In this document: one piece after another, positions 8,188 through 20,100 of the stretch
Layout of the letters: each line of letters starts with the position of its first letter
Position numbering within the stretch: the first letter of the stretch is position 1
Assembly: GCA_947471745.1 (NCBI GenBank)
Contig: CANJKZ010000960.1
Coordinates: 930,001-994,000, forward strand
Reading direction: 5' to 3'
Source: Closterium sp. Naga37s-1
Lineage: Eukaryota > Streptophyta > Zygnematophyceae > Desmidiales > Closteriaceae
DNA length: 64,000 nt
Program-made: the position numbers and the translations under genes
Notes under the pieces: model-generated
The model's database searches: none
Seen by the model: the letters and a program-made list of their open reading frames with translations, nothing else
Told to the model about the DNA's origin: nothing

Positions 8188-9268
8188 TTATGCGTCCACA
8201 GTGCGGCGGTCCTCACATGTGCCGCACACACGAGCCCCGTTGCACGCCACGCAGTACCGCCACTTGTTCGCCACCCTGGGGGGCCCACACCCCACCCACC
8301 CACCCATCGCATGGCACGAGCAGAGTGGGAGTGAGATTGAGAGTGGGAGTGAGATCGAGAGTGGGAGTGAGATTGGGAGTGGGAGTGAGATTGGGAGTGG
8401 GAGTGAGATTGAGAGTGGGAGTAAGATTGAGAGTGGGAGTGAGATTGGGAGTGGGAGTGAGATTGAGAGTGGGAGTAAGATTGAAAGTGGGAGTGAGATT
8501 GGGAGTGGGAGTGAGATTGGGAGTGCGAGTGAGATTGGGAGTGGGAGTGAGATTGGGAGTGGGAGTGAGATTGGGAGTGGGAGTGAGATTGGGTGTGGGA
8601 GTGAGATTGGGTGTGGGAGTGAGATTGGGAGTGGGAGTGGATGGTTGGAGTGTGGTGCGAGTGCTGTGAGTGTGTGATCAGTGTGTGTGTGCATGGTTGG
8701 GTGCGATCCTCGCAAGTGTGGTGTGAAGCAACAGGACAGCGCGCACATGAGCACACCCACCCATCTATGCACGTCTCATAATCCGTCAGCTTTCGAGTCG
8801 ACTCAAAAGTCATTTTAAGTTGACTCAAAAGTCCACCCACCCGTCTCTGCGCGTCTAATAATCCGTCAGCAGGGGGGTGGACAGGGTGGCAGGGGGTGAG
8901 CAGGGGGTGAGCAGGGGATGAGCACACTGCAAGCACCCACTGCCTGCCCCGTCACCCGCCCCCCTGCACCCTCACCCACTCCCTCACCCGCTCCATACAT
9001 TCCCTTTCCTCTCTCTTTTCTTCCACCCCATCTCTTCCTCTCTCTCTTCTCCCCACAACACCCCCTTTTCTCCCCATCTCTTCCCTCTTTTCTTCCCCCA
9101 ACACCCCCTCATCCCCCCCCCCTGTCACCTGGCGGAGGAGCGTTGGGCGGAGGGGGGGTTGGAGGCCAGCCCGCGGGAGGGCTGCCTTGCGCTCGCAGCT
9201 TTGGACACGAAGCCCTCGCCCTGGCACTCGCTGCAGATGCCGCTTCCTTTGCACGCCGCGCATGGCAC
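8188..9268 (-). CDS. DnaJ-type CxxCxGxG zinc-finger protein, last two exons
   Basis: Exon 9268-9129 (140 nt) and exon 8275-8188 (88 nt, TAA stop) join in phase 2 across CCAG|GTGACA and CCCCCAG|GGTGG. The peptide begins VPCAACKGSGICSECQGEGF, two CxxCxGxG motifs, followed by a linker of about 30 residues and KWRYCVACNGARVCGTCED, two more CxxC pairs. This is the layout of the plant plastid DnaJ-like Cys-rich family, where the pairs bind two zinc ions for thiol or chaperone-type roles. The last motif is degenerate (CGTCED lacks GxG). The upstream acceptor CCCCAGCAG|GTG is a NAGNAG site 51 bp from the satellite. No start codon fits this exon, so it needs a 5' exon. The minus-strand exon at 60825 ends in phase 0 and supplies one. 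The molecular role in this organism is unknown. Confidence 0.75.
8326..8640 (-). repeat. 18-bp tandem repeat in the last intron of the zinc-finger gene
   Basis: About 17 copies of GAGTGGGAGTGAGATTGG, with variants AGATTGAGAG, AGTAAGATTG and GGGTGTGGG. It lies about 50 bp from the acceptor at 8276. On the sense strand it is C/T-rich and could extend the polypyrimidine tract. Confidence 0.85.
8755..8871. repeat. 80-bp period direct repeat in the same intron
   Basis: CACCCACCCATCTATGCACG (8755) and CACCCACCCGTCTCTGCGCG (8835) both run on into TAATCCGTCAGC. Between them are two GACTCAAAAGTC blocks. The segment 8872-9128 is C/T-rich on the plus strand with a short GAGCAGGGGGT repeat and nothing else. 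Confidence 0.6.
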
Positions 9269-9319
9269 CTGCTGGGGCCGTGGGTATGGTGCATCAGGCA
9301 GCCTAGATGGGAGGTTCAA

Positions 9320-10591
9320 CACATCACATCACCTCACATCACATCACATCACATCACCTCACATCACATCACCTCACATCACATCACATCACCTCACCTC
9401 ACATCACATCACCTCACATCACATCACCTCACGTCACATGACTTCACGTCACATCACATCACCTCACATCACATCACCTCACATCACATCACATCACCTC
9501 ACCTCACCTCACATCACATCACATCACCTCACATCACATCACATCACATCACCTCACCTCACCTCACCTCACCTCACATCACCTCACATCACCTCACATC
9601 ACCTCAAATCACATCACCTCACGTCACATCACATCACCTCACGTCACATCACCTCACGTCACATCACCTCACCTCACATCACCTCACATCACATCACCTC
9701 ACATCACATCACATCACCTCACGTCACATCACATCACCTCACCTCACCTCACGTCACATCACCTCACGTCACATCACCCCACGTCACATCACATCACCTC
9801 ACATCACATCACCTCACATCACATCACATCACCTCACCTCACATCACATCACCTCACCTCACATCACATCACCTCACATCACATCACCTCACGTCACATC
9901 ACCTCACGTCACATCACCTCACCTCACATCACATCACATCACCTCACCTCACCTCACATCACCTCACATCACATCACATCACATCACCTCACATCACCTC
10001 ACATCACCTCACATCACCTCAAATCACATCACCTCACGTCACATCACATCACCTCACATCACATCACCTCACGTCACATCACCTCTTGCACATCACATCA
10101 CCTCACATCACATCACCTCACATCACATCACATCATCTCACCTCACATCACATCACCTCACATCACATCACCTCACATCACATCACCTCACATCACATCA
10201 CCTCACCTCACATCACATCACCTCACATCACATCACCTCACATCACATCACCTCACATCACATCACCTCACCTCACATCACATCACCTCACCTCACATCA
10301 CATCACCTCACCTCACCTCACATCACCTCACATCACATCATATCACCTCACATCACATCACCTCACATCACATCACCTCACTTCACATCACCTCACATCA
10401 CATCACCTCACATCACCTCACATCACCTCACATCACCTCAAATCACATCACCTCACGTCACATCACATCACCTCACGTCACATCACATCACCTCACCTCA
10501 CCTCACGTCACATCACCTCACGTCACATCACCTCACGTCACATCACATCACCTCACATGTCATCACCTCACATCACATCACATCACCTCAC
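9320..10591. repeat. Pentamer satellite, left segment
   Basis: Almost pure 5-bp units TCACA and TCACC, usually as (TCACA TCACA TCACC), with variants TCACG, TCAAA and TCATC. The last five bases (10587-10591, CTCAC) are the target-site duplication of element B. One marker CCTCTTGCAC lies at 10082. Confidence 0.95.
10587..10591. repeat. Target-site duplication of element B, left copy (CTCAC)
   Basis: CTCAC precedes the TGTTATAG LTR end at 10592 and recurs at 22740-22744 directly after the distal LTR end. Five bp is the normal copia length. No TSD separates the two bodies of the tandem. Confidence 0.85.
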
Positions 10592-11410
10592 TGTTATAGT
10601 CACAATAGGCTTGAATGTGCCTAAAACGAAAGATAGAGAGCACAGACGGATTTCTGCACACCGGCTTCAAACGTTGATAGCGTTCTGCTCACAGCTGCAA
10701 ATGACTTGATTCAAATTGGATCTGGAGCGTCTTTACGTCGTCTACAATTAGCAATTTAGATTGCACGATTTGATAAAGAATTGACGACACAGCGTCGGTT
10801 TGAACGAACGGTACTATGGCAGCCACTATAGTCTTAGAACACAAGATAGGAAGAGTTACGAGTTGGGAATGACTCCCAGCTCCTACAAACCCCAAGGGCC
10901 GAGGTACAGTGATGTGGAACAGTGCCACACTGTCCCCAACCACGAAGGGTCTCGAAACTACCCTTCACTAGGGCCTACACCAAGTGAAATGTTACACTAC
11001 ACAAAGTAATGTAACTATCTTCAATATCTTGAGGTGTACCCTTTTGGCAAGCTTCGAAATCACTTGAGGCTTGACACCAAGGCTCGGGCTCTTCATCACA
11101 AACTCATCCTTGAGTTCTTGATGGGTCTGCTGCACACACCTGCGACACGCCGAACGTTCGACACAGGACAAAATAGAAACCGCGCACGACAAAATAGAAA
11201 CCGCGCGCGAGACACAAACGACCGCGTAACACGCGTCTAGCGATAACTCGCTATTGACTCGACACACACACTCGACATCATGACTCAACATTCACACACA
11301 ATTATAAGCATGAAATATATATTATCCCATGCCCTCATACCATTCCATACACACACACATTCACGCACACGGACAACAAGCCGAGTGCAAACCGTAGGGT
11401 TGCACCAACA
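10592..11410 (-). repeat. LTR of element B, left (3' LTR of the left body)
   Basis: 819 bp, TG...CA ends (plus strand TGTTATAGTCACAATAGG ... TTGCACCAACA). It differs from the other two LTRs at about four shared positions near its left end, for example CACAATAGG instead of CAGAATAGG. Short frames inside it are not genes. Confidence 0.92.
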
Positions 11411-11423
11411 AACTCCCCCTCGG
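11411..11423 (-). other. Polypurine tract, left body of element B
   Basis: Minus-strand CCGAGGGGGAGTT directly before the 3' LTR; primer site for plus-strand DNA synthesis. Confidence 0.8.
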
Positions 11424-11451
11424 ATTGTTGGCCTTAGGATATGTTGCTCTC

Positions 11452-14400
11452 TCAGTTCAGAGCCATCCCAGCCAGCTTGCAACACTTCCAATGCTGCTGC
11501 TCCACCAGCCTCTTGGTCATCATGTCAGCCGGCTGCCCCGTGGTCTTCACGTAGCGCAACTCAACTTCACCCGCGGTTACCATGCTCCTCGTCCAATGCC
11601 ACTTCACCCTCATGTGCTTCGTGAGTCCATGCAACACAGGGTTCTTAGCAAGAGCAATGGCACCCTGGCTGTCACAGTACAATGGGGTAGGTCCTTGCTG
11701 CTCCTCCCCCAATTCAGCCAACAAACGCCGCTGCCACACAATCTCCCGTACGGCACGGAAGAGTGCCATGTACTCGGACTCCACCGAGCTCAAAGCTTGG
11801 TCAACCTGCTTCTTGCTCTCCTAAGCAGTTGGGCCTCCACCAACACAGCATATGAAGCCTCCCACACTTGTCATGTCCTCTGGTTCTGATGCATATGAAG
11901 CATCCGAGTAGGCGGTGAGGAACAAACGCCCGGGTTCAACACCATCCGCGCCCTTTTGGCGCCTTTGTGCCGCCGCCGAGTATTGCAGCCCAACGGTCGG
12001 TGTTTGGCCAAGATACTTGGCCACCCTCATTCCAGCTGCTACATGCTCCTCATTAGGGCATTGCACAACCCTAGCCAGCTGCCCGGTAGCAAACGCGACG
12101 TCCGGTCGGGTGTTTACCGCCGCATACATGAGGCTGCCCACCAACGAGTGAAATCGGCGCCTCTCCTCTTCACCAACGCTCTCCTCCTCTGGTCCCTTCA
12201 CACACTTGAACCCAGAGGGAAAGGGTGTAGCCACATGGCCTTCACTCTGCCCAAAGTTGGTAGCCAATGCCTCCAGGTACTTTCGTTGATGCACCCGCAT
12301 GCACCGCTTCTCCACATCTCGTTCGATGTGGAGCCCAAGGTAGAAGCTCACGTCACCAAGGGCCTTGCACTTGAACTTGTCTTGAAGCTTCAGCATCACC
12401 TCCTTCACAAGGTCAGAAGAGGGTGAGAAAATGAGGATGTCATCCACATAAACCACCATGAAACTCCTCTGCTCCCCCTCGCCAAGCATGAACAAGGAGT
12501 GATCGGCCGTTGAGGGAGTGAAGCCGATCCCCTCCAACACTTCGCGCAGCTTCATGTACCATTGCCTAGGGGCCTGCTTCAGCCCATAGAGGGCCTTCTT
12601 CAGCTTCCACACTCTGCCACTACCATCATCAAACCCCTCTGGCTGCGCCATAAAAATCTCCTCCTCAAGGATGACGTTAAGGAATGCCGTTACGATGTCC
12701 ATTTGCTTTACTACCCATCCTTTGATGGCGGCTCCCGCGAATAGGGTTCGCAGCGTCGTCGGCTTCACCACAGGGGCAAACAGCTCCTTGAAGTCCACCT
12801 TCTCCTTCTGCTGGTACCCCTTGGCTACAAGCCTAGACTTGTAGCGCTCGATCTTGCCGTCGGCATCCGACTTGATTTTGAAGAGCCACTTGGACGTTAT
12901 CGCCGTACGCCCCTCCGGTAGCTCCACCAATTCAAACGTGTCATTCTCCTCGATGCTCTTCAGCTCACTCTCCATGGCCTTCTTCCACTCCTCAGCATCA
13001 CTACTCTCCAAAGCCTCCTTGAGAGTTGCTGGTTCTCCCGGCATCTCCACCGGAGAGAAGAACGCGAAGGCACACTCCTCGTAGTCACTCTCCTCGTCGT
13101 CTCCGACCATCATTGCCGCTCCGGCCAGGGCTGTCTTGCCCTGCTTTCCCGGCGCATCATAGGTCAGCCTATTAGGGGGTTGAACTCTCCTCTTCCCCCT
13201 TCCTTCCTCCTCAGCTGCAGGGACTTGAAGGCCTTGGCGTTGCTGCGGTGTGGCTCGAATCCGTGGAGCACTCGTAGTACGGGAAGGGAGTGACGGTGCA
13301 CGCTCGCTCACTTGCTGCACCTCCTCCTCTTCTTCCTCTGCATCATTGGCCTCCTCTCCCCCATTCACAAGGGAGGATTGCCTTGTGGTTGTGCTGCCGC
13401 TGCTCAGCTCCAAAGGCAGCTCCACATGCTCCAAACCGGAACTCTTCACCTCCCCAAACCGCACGCCTATCTTCGCCTCATTCTCCGCCTTCCAATCCTT
13501 GTACATGAAGTTCTCCATGAACTTGCAGTCCCTGCTCACCAAGAACTTCTTGGTGAATGGGTCCCAAAGAAGCCATCCCTTGCTGTTTTGAGCCATGCCC
13601 AAGTGCACGGCCCACACCGCCTTGGCACCAAGCTTGTTGTGCCGAAGATGCTTAGGCACGAGCGCCATGCACATGCACCCGAACACCCGAAGCATATCCA
13701 CCTTTGGCTTCCTTCCTAGCCACTCCACATAGGGCACCCATTTGTCTGCTCCCACATGAGTCAAGGCTCTGTTCTTGGCCACACACGCGCTCCGCACCGC
13801 ATCAGGCCAGAAATAGTCGGGTAGCCCGGCTTCAATGAGCAACCCGCGTGCCGCCTCCGTGATTGTGCGGTTCGCTCGCTCGGCGATGCCGTTCATTGCA
13901 GGGGAGTATGGCATGGTGAGGGAGTGCCGAATACCATTCTTTTTCAGCCACAACCCAAACTCCTTGCTCAGGAACTCTCCCCCTCGATCGGTGCGGATTG
14001 ACTTGACTAGACGGTCTTGTTGCCGCTCCACCATCGGGAACCAATCCGTCTTCAACGTTTCAGCCACGTCGCTCTTCTTGGCCAACACGTACACCCAAGT
14101 CATGCGGGTGTAGACGTCGACAATGGTGAGAAAATACTCAGCTCCAGCAGCTCCAAGCTTCAGGGGGCCCACCACGTCCATCACCACCTCATCAAGCGGT
14201 GCCTTTGCCGTTGCCTCCGAACTAGGGAACGGAAACCGGGTGAACTTGGCTTGAATGCACGTCGGGCAGCCAAGCACCTCATCGGGCTCCCCCTTCACAC
14301 GTATGCCAGCAACCATCTCATTCTTCACTAGCTGCTGCAAGATGGGCAGGGCCACATGCCCCATGCGCCGATGCAAGGTGAGCCAATCACACTCCCCCGT

Positions 14401-16222
14401 AGCCGAAGTTGGATTGGAAAATGCCGCGCTCGCAATAGCGCCCCACATACTCTCTCCATAGTCCTCCTCCGCTGCTTGCCTCTGGGTTCTCCTCACCCTT
14501 TTGCTGCTCCTTGGTTGCTGCACCACTCTCCTTAGGTTCACTGAACTTGCTGGTCCCTCCAGGTTTGCTCTTCTTGAGCTCATTCTCCTTAGCGCGACCG
14601 TTCGCGCCATCGTCGCTACCGACCGCTCCATCCTTGGTGCTGATGCTTGCTGCCACTTGCCTCTCCTTAGGCATAGGGACCACTGGGATCTGCCACATCT
14701 CGTTGTAGACATCCCTGTCCTCATGAAGGTCCCAAAGAATTCGATCGCCAAGCCTTGCGGTGTAGGTCTTGGCTCCCTTCGAGTTCGTGTCCATGCCGGC
14801 CTTTGCCAACCGCCGCACGGAAATCAGGTTTGCAGCAAGGCTGGGCACCCAAAGCACGTTCTTGAGGCCCACCATCTTCCCATCAGCACCCTTGAACATG
14901 GCCTTGCCCATGCCTTTCACCTCTGCTCGCTGCCCCAAAGCCGATGTGACATGCTTCACCGGTGACGGCTCGAGTTCGGTGAGCAAGTCCGGGCGAGGTG
15001 TCATGCTATAGGTAGCGCCACTATCAATCACCCAATAGTCCAGGGGGTGTAGGGTCACCTTCCCCACAGCTGCTGGCTCCTCAAAGCCTTCATCCTTCTC
15101 TGGACCAGCCGGTACTTGCGTCGACACGAAGTAGAATAGACCCGGGTATCGATCGTCGCTCGGGTCCTTGTCGTTGTTTCCGCTCTTCATGTTTGCAGCT
15201 CCGCCACCGCGACCGCCACGGCCTCCACGGCCTCGTCCTCTCCCTCCTCCTGCTCCTCTACCCTCTTGGCCTTGAGCAGGGGTCCAACCATCAGGGAGTT
15301 TGTAGCAGTCGCGCCACATGTGTCCGCTCTTGTGGCAATAGTGACACTCGCCGTCGAATCGGCCGCGACCGCGTCCGTAGCTCTTGTCGTCGCTGCCGTA
15401 ACCGCCACTCCTGCGGCCTCCGCCGAAGTTGCTGCCACCAAACCTTCCTCCCCCTCGTCCTCTGCCTCTTCCTCGACCATATCCACGGCCGATGCTCGCT
15501 GCCCCAGCGCCATCCGCACTCGCCAACTCACGGCGGCGGAAATCCTCTTGAAGGATAGCTCGCTTCACGTCTTCAAGCGAGAGGCGGGGCAAGTCGCGAT
15601 TAAGGTTGATGATGAGCGAGGACCATGACTCTGGGAGTAAGGCCAGCAACTTGGTCTTCTTTTGGAGCTCACTGTAGTTCAAATCAGCTCCCTCAAGCCG
15701 CGTCAACAAGTCGAAGAATTTCTGCACCCCTTCTTCAACCGCTTCGTCTTCTTCAATTCGTAGTGCCGCCATTTGCCGTTCCAACACCACCGCTACCGCC
15801 GCTGTTGCAGGAGCATGTACACCCTTGAGAGCAGCCCATGCCTTTGGTCCTTTCTCTGGTTCACGCTGGAATGGCTTGATGTGACGGATCTGACTGCTCC
15901 CCAACGCTTGCCCAAGTAAGAGATAGCCTTGTGCGCTCTTCCGCACCCACGGGCTCTTCTCCGGGTCGTTCTCGGGGCGCTTCTCCGTTCCTTCCATCAC
16001 CTCCAGCAGGTCATAGTGGTCAAAGATGTTCTCCATCTTGAAGGACCATTCAGCAAAGTTGTCACCGTTGAACTTGTCAAGCCCAAACACCCTAGGCTCA
16101 TCCCTAGGTGGGCCAAGACTTGGTTGCATGGGCGCCATGGCTGAATCACGGGGTTGGCCTTGAGCTTGAGCTTCTCCACTGCCACCAGCACCTCTGCCAC
16201 CCCTTTCCTCAGGTCCAGACAT
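11452..16222 (-). pseudogene. copia gag-pol of element B, left body (frameshift plus stop)
   Basis: This is nearly identical to the intact polyprotein of the right body. It starts at the ATG at 16222 (MSGPEERGG). Two lesions are visible against the sister copy. An extra T near 14476 (GCTGCTTGCCTC against GCTGCTGCCTC) breaks the frame between protease and integrase. A G-to-A change on the minus strand turns the Trp in PTAWES into TAG near 11821, removing the last part of RNase H. A His for Gln change (EEHV against EEQV) lies near 12047. All domains are otherwise present and readable. As both lesions are absent from the right body, they arose after the copies separated. Confidence 0.9.
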
Positions 16223-16243
16223 TGTCGAAACTGCTCCAAGGGC

Positions 16244-16254
16244 CTCTGATACCA
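16244..16254 (-). other. Primer-binding site, left body of element B
   Basis: Minus-strand TGGTATCAGAG, 2 nt after the LTR end CTATAACA; complement of the initiator tRNA-Met 3' end. Confidence 0.85.
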
Positions 16255-16256
16255 CT

Positions 16257-17075
16257 TGTTATAGTCAGAATAGGCTTGAATGTGCCTAAAACGAAAGATA
16301 GAGAGCACAGACGGATTTCTGCACAGCGGCTTCAAACGTTGATAGCGTTCTGCTCACAGCTGCAAATGACTTGATTCAAATTGGATCTAGAGCGTCTTCA
16401 CGTCGTCTACAATTAGCAATTTAGATTGCACGATTTGATAAAGAATTGACGACACAGCGTCGGTTTGAACGAACGGTACTATGGCAGCCACTATAGTCTT
16501 AGAACACAAGATAGGAAGAGTTACGAGTTGGGAATGACTCCCAGCTCCTACAAACCCCAAGGGCCGAGGTACAGTGATGTGGAACAGTGCCACACTGTCC
16601 CCAACCACGAAGGGTCTCGAAACTACCCTTCACTAGGGCCTACACCAAGTGAAATGTTACACTACACAAAGTAATGTAACTATCTTCAATATCTTGAGGT
16701 GTACCCTTTTGGCAAGCTTCGAAATCACTTGAGGCTTGACACCAAGGCTCGGGCTCTTCATCACAAACTCATCCTTGAGTTCTTGATGGGTCTGCTGCAC
16801 ACACCTGCGACACGCCGAACGTTCGACACAGGACAAAATAGAAACCGCGCACGACAAAATAGAAACCGCGCTCGAGACACAAACGACCGCGTAACACGCG
16901 TCTAGCGATAACTCGCTATTGACTCGACACACACACTCGACATCATGACTCAACATTCACACACAATTATAAGCATGAAATATATATTATCCCATGCCCT
17001 CATACCATTCCATACACACACACATTCACGCACACGGACAACAAGCCGAGTGCAAACCGTAGGGTTGCACCAACA
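16257..17075 (-). repeat. Shared middle LTR of element B
   Basis: 819 bp. It is followed on the minus strand by the PBS of the left body and preceded by the polypurine tract of the right body, so it serves both. A private change is CGCTCGAGAC, where the other two LTRs have CGCGCGAGAC. Confidence 0.92.
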
Positions 17076-17088
17076 AACTCCCCCTCGG
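17076..17088 (-). other. Polypurine tract, right body of element B
   Basis: Minus-strand CCGAGGGGGAGTT directly before the middle LTR. Confidence 0.8.
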
Positions 17089-17116
17089 ATTGTTGGCCTT
17101 AGGATATGTTGCTCTC

Positions 17117-20100
17117 TCAGTTCAGAGCCATCCCAGCCAGCTTGCAACACTTCCAATGCTGCTGCTCCACCAGCCTCTTGGTCATCATGTCAGCCGGCTG
17201 CCCCGTGGTCTTCACGTAGCGCAACTCAACTTCACCCGCGGTTACCATGCTCCTCGTCCAATGCCACTTCACCCTCATGTGCTTCGTGAGTCCATGCAAC
17301 ACAGGGTTCTTAGCAAGAGCAATGGCACCCTGGCTGTCACAGTACAATGGGGTAGGTCCTTGCTGCTCCTCCCCCAATTCAGCCAACAAACGCCGCTGCC
17401 ACACAATCTCCCGTACGGCACGGAAGAGTGCCATGTACTCGGACTCCACCGAGCTCAAAGCTTGGTCAACCTGCTTCTTGCTCTCCCAAGCAGTTGGGCC
17501 TCCACCAACACAGCATATGAAGCCTCCCACACTTGTCATGTCCTCTGGTTCTGATGCATATGAAGCATCCGAGTAGGCGGTGAGGAACAAACGCCCGGGT
17601 TCAACACCATCCGCGCCCTTTTGGCGCCTTTGTGCCGCCGCCGAGTATTGCAGCCCAACGGTCGGTGTTTGGCCAAGATACTTGGCCACCCTCATTCCAG
17701 CTGCTACCTGCTCCTCATTAGGGCATTGCACAACCCTAGCCAGCTGCCCGGTAGCAAACGCGACGTCCGGTCGGGTGTTTACCGCCGCATACATGAGGCT
17801 GCCCACCAACGAGTGAAATCGGCGCCTCTCCTCTTCACCAACGCTCTCCTCCTCTGGTCCCTTCACACACTTGAACCCAGAGGGAAAGGGTGTAGCCACA
17901 TGGCCTTCACTCTGCCCAAAGTTGGTAGCCAATGCCTCCAGGTACTTTCGTTGATGCACCCGCATGCACCGCTTCTCCACATCTCGTTCGATGTGGAGCC
18001 CAAGGTAGAAGCTCACGTCACCAAGGGCCTTGCACTTGAACTTGTCTTGAAGCTTCAGCATCACCTCCTTCACAAGGTCAGAAGAGGGTGAGAAAATGAG
18101 GATGTCATCCACATAAACCACCATGAAACTCCTCTGCTCCCCCTCGCCAAGCATGAACAAGGAGTGATCGGCCGTTGAGGGAGTGAAGCCGATCCCCTCC
18201 AACACTTCGCGCAGCTTCATGTACCATTGCCTAGGGGCCTGCTTCAGCCCATAGAGGGCCTTCTTCAGCTTCCACACTCTGCCACTACCATCATCAAACC
18301 CCTCTGGCTGCGCCATAAAAATCTCCTCCTCAAGGATGACGTTAAGGAATGCCGTTACGATGTCCATTTGCTTTACTACCCATCCTTTGATGGCGGCTCC
18401 CGCGAATAGGGTTCGCAGCGTCGTCGGCTTCACCACAGGGGCAAACAGCTCCTTGAAGTCCACCTTCTCCTTCTGCTGGTACCCCTTGGCTACAAGCCTA
18501 GACTTGTAGCGCTCGATCTTGCCGTCGGCATCCGACTTGATTTTGAAGAGCCACTTGGACGTTATCGCCGTACGCCCCTCCGGTAGCTCCACCAATTCAA
18601 ACGTGTCATTCTCCTCGATGCTCTTCAGCTCACTCTCCATGGCCTTCTTCCACTCCTCAGCATCACTACTCTCCAAAGCCTCCTTGAGAGTTGCTGGTTC
18701 TCCCGGCATCTCCACCGGAGAGAAGAACGCGAAGGCACACTCCTCGTAGTCACTCTCCTCGTCGTCTCCGACCATCATTGCCGCTCCGGCCAGGGCTGTC
18801 TTGCCCTGCTTTCCCGGCGCATCATAGGTCAGCCTATTAGGGGGTTGAACTCTCCTCTTCCCCCTTCCTTCCTCCTCAGCTGCAGGGACTTGAAGGCCTT
18901 GGCGTTGCTGCGGTGTGGCTCGAATCCGTGGAGCACTCGTAGTACGGGAAGGGAGTGACGGTGCACGCTCGCTCACTTGCTGCACCTCCTCCTCTTCTTC
19001 CTCTGCATCATTGGCCTCCTCTCCCCCATTCACAAGGGAGGATTGCCTTGTGGTTGTGCTGCCGCTGCTCAGCTCCAAAGGCAGCTCCACATGCTCCAAA
19101 CCGGAACTCTTCACCTCCCCAAACCGCACGCCTATCTTCGCCTCATTCTCCGCCTTCCAATCCTTGTACATGAAGTTCTCCATGAACTTGCAGTCCCTGC
19201 TCACCAAGAACTTCTTGGTGAATGGGTCCCAAAGAAGCCATCCCTTGCTGTTTTGAGCCATGCCCAAGTGCACGGCCCACACCGCCTTGGCACCAAGCTT
19301 GTTGTGCCGAAGATGCTTAGGCACGAGCGCCATGCACATGCACCCGAACACCCGAAGCATATCCACCTTTGGCTTCCTTCCTAGCCACTCCACATAGGGC
19401 ACCCATTTGTCTGCTCCCACATGAGTCAAGGCTCTGTTCTTGGCCACACACGCGCTCCGCACCGCATCAGGCCAGAAATAGTCGGGTAGCCCGGCTTCAA
19501 TGAGCAACCCGCGTGCCGCCTCCGTGATTGTGCGGTTCGCTCGCTCGGCGATGCCGTTCATTGCAGGGGAGTATGGCATGGTGAGGGAGTGCCGAATACC
19601 ATTCTTTTTCAGCCACAACCCAAACTCCTTGCTCAGGAACTCTCCCCCTCGATCGGTGCGGATTGACTTGACTAGACGGTCTTGTTGCCGCTCCACCATC
19701 GGGAACCAATCCGTCTTCAACGTTTCAGCCACGTCGCTCTTCTTGGCCAACACGTACACCCAAGTCATGCGGGTGTAGACGTCGACAATGGTGAGAAAAT
19801 ACTCAGCTCCAGCAGCTCCAAGCTTCAGGGGGCCCACCACGTCCATCACCACCTCATCAAGCGGTGCCTTTGCCGTTGCCTCCGAACTAGGGAACGGAAA
19901 CCGGGTGAACTTGGCTTGAATGCACGTCGGGCAGCCAAGCACCTCATCGGGCTCCCCCTTCACACGTATGCCAGCAACCATCTCATTCTTCACTAGCTGC
20001 TGCAAGATGGGCAGGGCCACATGCCCCATGCGCCGATGCAAGGTGAGCCAATCACACTCCCCCGTAGCCGAAGTTGGATTGGAAAATGCCGCGCTCGCAA

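Noticed and set aside
8153..8772. SGSEIG/HSHSQS-type repeat proteins
   Set aside because: Translation of the 18-bp intronic repeat; the splice sites on either side join the zinc-finger exons.
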